Shown here piece by piece: positions 61,499 to 64,000 of a stretch of 64,000 bases of DNA. The DNA lies in the NCBI RefSeq assembly GCF_005870035.1, contig NZ_SWJG01000005.1, forward strand, positions 248,001 through 312,000, given 5' to 3'. This DNA comes from Spirosoma lacussanchae. GTDB taxonomy: Bacteria > Bacteroidota > Bacteroidia > Cytophagales > Spirosomataceae. Each line of letters opens with the position of its first letter. Within the stretch, counting starts at the first letter, position 1. The notes beneath the pieces were generated by a model, which was given only the letters and a program-made list of their open reading frames with translations, ran no database searches and was not told the origin of the DNA. The position numbers and the translations under genes are program-made.

Positions 61499-62446
61499 AT
61501 GAAGCAAGCGATTATCGACTTAGGCACCAATACGTTTCATCTCTTTATTGCCGACAAAAGCGATACGGACCACCAGACTCTTTTTCGCGAGAGCCGCCCG
61601 GCCAAAATTGGCATGGCTGGTATCAATCAGGGAATTATTACCGACGAAGCTATTGGTCGGGCGCTGGATGTGCTGAGCTACTTCCGGGAGGTGCTCGATC
61701 AGTATGGCGTGGCGCCGGAGCAGGTCGTGGCCATCGGCACCAGCGCCATCCGGGTGGCCCGGAATCAGGCCGAATTTATAGCGCGAATCCGCCAGGAAAC
61801 CGGCATCCAGATCCGGGTTATTTCGGGCGAGCAGGAGGCTGATTACATCTACCATGGCGTTCGGGCGGCCGGCGCCCTCGATGACCGGATAGCGCTGGTG
61901 ATCGATATTGGCGGGGGGAGCGTTGAGTTCATCCTGGGTAATCAGCAGCGTATTTTCTGGAAACAGAGCTTCGAAATTGGTGGCCAGCGACTGCGCGAAC
62001 GGTTTATGCCCGGCGACGGCTCCGAACCTATCAGCGCGGGTAGTATTCGCCGGCTCAACGATTTCTTTCAGGAAAAGCTGCTGCCGCTGGCCAATGCCGT
62101 TCATCAGTATCAGCCAGCCGTGCTGGTGGGGTCGTCAGGTTCGTTCGATACGCTGGTCGATATGTGGTACAAGCAGGAGCGGGGCTACCTGCCTCCGCCC
62201 AATTACACCGCTTTCGACCTACCCCTAGCCGAGTTTTACCGGTCCTACGAACTGCTCATCAGCCGTAATCATGCCGAACGGATGGCCCTGCCCGGCATGA
62301 TCGAGCTGCGTGTAGACATGATCGTTGTAGCTGTCTGCCTGATCGACTACGTACTGAAAGCCTGCGGGATCAGCCAGATTCGGACATCGACCTATTCGCT
62401 GAAAGAAGGCGTGATGGCCCTGGGAGTGATCGAGGATCAACGCTGA
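61499..62446 (+). CDS. Ppx/GppA-type exopolyphosphatase
   Basis: The 315-residue protein has the ASKHA phosphatase core of the Ppx/GppA family: AIIDLGTNTFHLFIAD (phosphate 1 loop), VVAIGTSAIRVARN, GEQEADYIYHGV, and DIGGGSVEFILG (phosphate 2 loop), followed by FEIGGQRLRERF and VGSSGSFDTL. It is shorter than E. coli Ppx and lacks the C-terminal HD-like domains, as usual for Bacteroidota. It should release phosphate from polyphosphate or pppGpp. The start codon is close to the apparent promoter box, so a later start is possible. Confidence 0.92.
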   Translation: MKQAIIDLGTNTFHLFIADKSDTDHQTLFRESRPAKIGMAGINQGIITDEAIGRALDVLSYFREVLDQYGVAPEQVVAIGTSAIRVARNQAEFIARIRQETGIQIRVISGEQEADYIYHGVRAAGALDDRIALVIDIGGGSVEFILGNQQRIFWKQSFEIGGQRLRERFMPGDGSEPISAGSIRRLNDFFQEKLLPLANAVHQYQPAVLVGSSGSFDTLVDMWYKQERGYLPPPNYTAFDLPLAEFYRSYELLISRNHAERMALPGMIELRVDMIVVAVCLIDYVLKACGISQIRTSTYSLKEGVMALGVIEDQR

Positions 62447-62611
62447 GTTCGTAGCCATGCGTAACGATGGGGGGAAGTCGCTCAGCCACAAACGGGTATG
62501 AGTTAGGGAAAAGGTGCTTTACTAAGCAATCTGAATGTCTATTGTACATAACTCATTCTTATTTGTACATTATCTGCGTCCCGATTTTCCCATATTCACT
62601 AGCCACTTATC

Positions 62612-63607
62612 ATGAACTCTGAAACTGGGGCCCGTTCCTCTTACCGAAATCTGGTTTACACCGCGCTGATCATTGCTGTAGTGGTACTGGCTATGCTATT
62701 TCCGGCCCCATTCCGTGAAATTGGTGGTTTTCAGCTAAAAACACTTATAATCCCCTTGCTACAGATCATTATGCTGGGCATGGGTACAACCATGTCGCTG
62801 GCCGATTTTGGAGAAGTGGCCAAACAGCCCCGCGCGGTGCTGATTGGGCTACTATGCCAGTTTACTATTATGCCGTTTATGGGGTACTTTCTGGCAAGTT
62901 CGTTTGGGTTTCCTCCCGAGATAGCCGCTGGGGTTATCCTCATTGGTTGCTCACCCAGCGGTTTAGCTAGTAACGTGATGTGCTTCATTGCCAAAGCGAA
63001 CGTGGCCTTGTCTATTACCATAACTTCACTGGCAACCCTACTGGCGCCCCTGATGACTCCGACTCTGATGAAGCTACTGGCCGGGCAGTTTATTGCGGTA
63101 AGCTTCTGGGATATGATGATTGATATTCTGAAAATTGTTATCGCGCCCGTTGTGGTAGGTCTGGTTCTGAATCGCGTACTTCGAAAATCGGCTGTACTGC
63201 TTAATCGGGTGATGCCGCTCATCTCAATGGCAGGTATCGTGCTTATTGTCGGAATTATTACCGCAGCGGGGCGCGAAAGTCTGCTGACCGTAGGCTGGAC
63301 ACTGGGCCTGTGTGTACTGCTTCATAATCTGAGCGGCTTCGTACTGGGGTACTCAATGGCGCGGCTTCTGCGGATGCCGGAACAAAGTTGCCGGACGGTA
63401 GCCATTGAAGTAGGTCTGCAAAATGGTGGTCTGGCATCCGGACTGGCTCTGCAAATGGGTAAAGTGGCAACGGTCGGCCTGGCTCCGGCCCTGTTTGGTC
63501 CGATCATGAATACAACGGGTTCGCTGCTGGCTACGTTCTGGAGCCAACGCCCGCCCAAATCGGTAGCCGATCGGGTATCCCAGCCAGTATCTGCCCAGAA
63601 AGCATAA
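62612..63607 (+). CDS. BASS-family (bile acid:Na+ symporter) transporter
   Basis: The 331-residue membrane protein has about nine to ten hydrophobic helices and the BASS crossing motifs: LLQIIMLGMGTTMSLADF, the GCSPSGLASNVMCFIAKANVALSITITS segment with cation-site residues, and EVGLQNGGLASGLAL. Family members carry sulfated steroids, pantothenate, 2-keto acids or other organic anions with sodium; the substrate is not clear here. A MarR-type regulator gene follows in the same orientation with a palindrome between them. The gene ends in its own terminator. Confidence 0.9.
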   Translation: MNSETGARSSYRNLVYTALIIAVVVLAMLFPAPFREIGGFQLKTLIIPLLQIIMLGMGTTMSLADFGEVAKQPRAVLIGLLCQFTIMPFMGYFLASSFGFPPEIAAGVILIGCSPSGLASNVMCFIAKANVALSITITSLATLLAPLMTPTLMKLLAGQFIAVSFWDMMIDILKIVIAPVVVGLVLNRVLRKSAVLLNRVMPLISMAGIVLIVGIITAAGRESLLTVGWTLGLCVLLHNLSGFVLGYSMARLLRMPEQSCRTVAIEVGLQNGGLASGLALQMGKVATVGLAPALFGPIMNTTGSLLATFWSQRPPKSVADRVSQPVSAQKA

Positions 63608-63624
63608 GCGGGTAAGCCCGTTTT

Positions 63625-63657
63625 GACCGGGCTGTAGGAGGTCCGGTCATTTTTTTA
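63625..63657 (+). terminator. Rho-independent terminator after the transporter gene
   Basis: Six-base arms GACCGG/CCGGTC (63625-63630 and 63643-63648) with a 12-base loop are followed by a run of seven T. Confidence 0.8.
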
Positions 63658-63660
63658 TCC

Positions 63661-63682
63661 AAAAGTTGCATATACAACTTTT
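63661..63682 (+). promoter_or_regulatory. Palindromic operator candidate for the MarR gene
   Basis: AAAAGTTG at 63661-63668 and CAACTTTT at 63675-63682 form an inverted repeat around CATATA. This GTTG-N6-CAAC form resembles many MarR-family operators and ends 3 bases before the candidate ATG 63686, so autoregulation is likely. Confidence 0.6.
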
Positions 63683-63685
63683 AGT

Positions 63686-64000
63686 ATGCATGTTTACGGT
63701 ATGGAGGCAGGTACGTACTGTATTGCGGGGCGGCTGCGGATGCTGGCGCGCTTAATCACGGGGCGCTATAACGAAGCGTTTACGGCCGAGGGCGTTACGT
63801 TTGCCCAGGCGGGGTTGCTCATGCGCATTTTTGCCCAGCCCGGTATTCGACAGAGCGTCCTTGCCCGCCAGTTGCAGATCGAAAAGTCGGCCATGAGTCG
63901 CGATGTGCAGCTGCTCCAGAAAAACGGCTGGCTGACCGACAACCGGCGCAAAGGCCTCTTTCTGACCGAAGCCGGCACCATACTGGCTAAACGATGTCAT
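63686..64000 (+). CDS. MarR-family transcriptional regulator, 3' end outside window
   Basis: The frame from ATG 63686 is open to the right edge (105 codons). It reads AGRLRMLARLITGRYNEAF, GVTFAQAGLLMRIFAQPGIRQSVLARQLQIEKSAMSRDVQLLQKNGWL, then RRKGLFLTEAG: the winged helix of MarR, with the recognition helix in KSAMSRDVQLL and the wing in DNRRKGLFLTEAG. The start could also be the ATG at 63701. MarR proteins repress nearby genes and respond to small ligands; the palindrome just upstream suggests it controls itself. Whether it also controls the transporter gene upstream, which has its own terminator, is not shown. Confidence 0.85.
   Translation, partial: MHVYGMEAGTYCIAGRLRMLARLITGRYNEAFTAEGVTFAQAGLLMRIFAQPGIRQSVLARQLQIEKSAMSRDVQLLQKNGWLTDNRRKGLFLTEAGTILAKRCH

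Overview
The window looks like chromosome from a Bacteroidota bacterium of the order Cytophagales, most likely Spirosomataceae (Spirosoma or a close relative). The grounds are tandem SusC/SusD outer-membrane pairs, several exact Bacteroidota-type -7 promoter boxes (TAnnTTTG), the rpsU-xer gene order, very large secreted proteins with DUF11 repeats, and mid-50s GC as judged by eye. No rRNA, tRNA or CRISPR array was seen.

Layout. 1-9.7 kb: envelope and metabolic genes (membrane-anchored winged-helix regulator, DUF4097 protein, FAD/Fe-S dehydrogenase, disordered acidic protein, DUF1080 protein, acyl-CoA racemase-like enzyme, two small secreted proteins). 9.7-14.4 kb: an AsmA-like DUF748 protein, a pentapeptide-repeat protein, then a compact minus-strand group (unknown protein, RecE-like PD-(D/E)XK nuclease, unknown protein) divergent from a phage-type HTH regulator. 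14.6-25.2 kb: two tandem paralogous susC-susD pairs; the second susC is broken by a one-base frameshift at a G5 tract. 25.3-27.9 kb: a disordered acidic protein, then a plant-type glucuronokinase followed by galU, suggesting salvage of glucuronate to UDP-glucuronate. 27.9-42.1 kb: four consecutive secreted proteins (BNR/Ig-like 1750 aa, CotH kinase-like, two sialate-O-acetylesterase-like) sharing one C-terminal DUF11 module. 42.5-46 kb: aspS and an M20 amidohydrolase.

46-51.5 kb is accessory and decayed: HNH endonuclease, a DUF2442 pseudogene with an in-frame stop, a DUF4143 ATPase whose start lies in a 17-bp inverted repeat, a frameshifted cysteine desulfurase, and an IS200-like Y1 transposase flanked by nine copies of a REP-like palindromic repeat. 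51.5-64 kb is mainly housekeeping: DHA2 MFS exporter, argS, glutathione peroxidase, menA, eboB-like TatD hydrolase, DUF4136 lipoprotein, outer-membrane barrel, eboA, xer recombinase, rpsU, ppx, a BASS-family transporter, and the start of a MarR regulator cut by the window edge.

Most promising leads: the REP/Y1-transposase locus, the shared C-terminal module of the four surface proteins, the RecE-like nuclease group with its unrecognised partner, the glucuronokinase-galU pair, and the eboA/eboB homologues separated by envelope genes. All family names come from reading translated sequence; no search was run.
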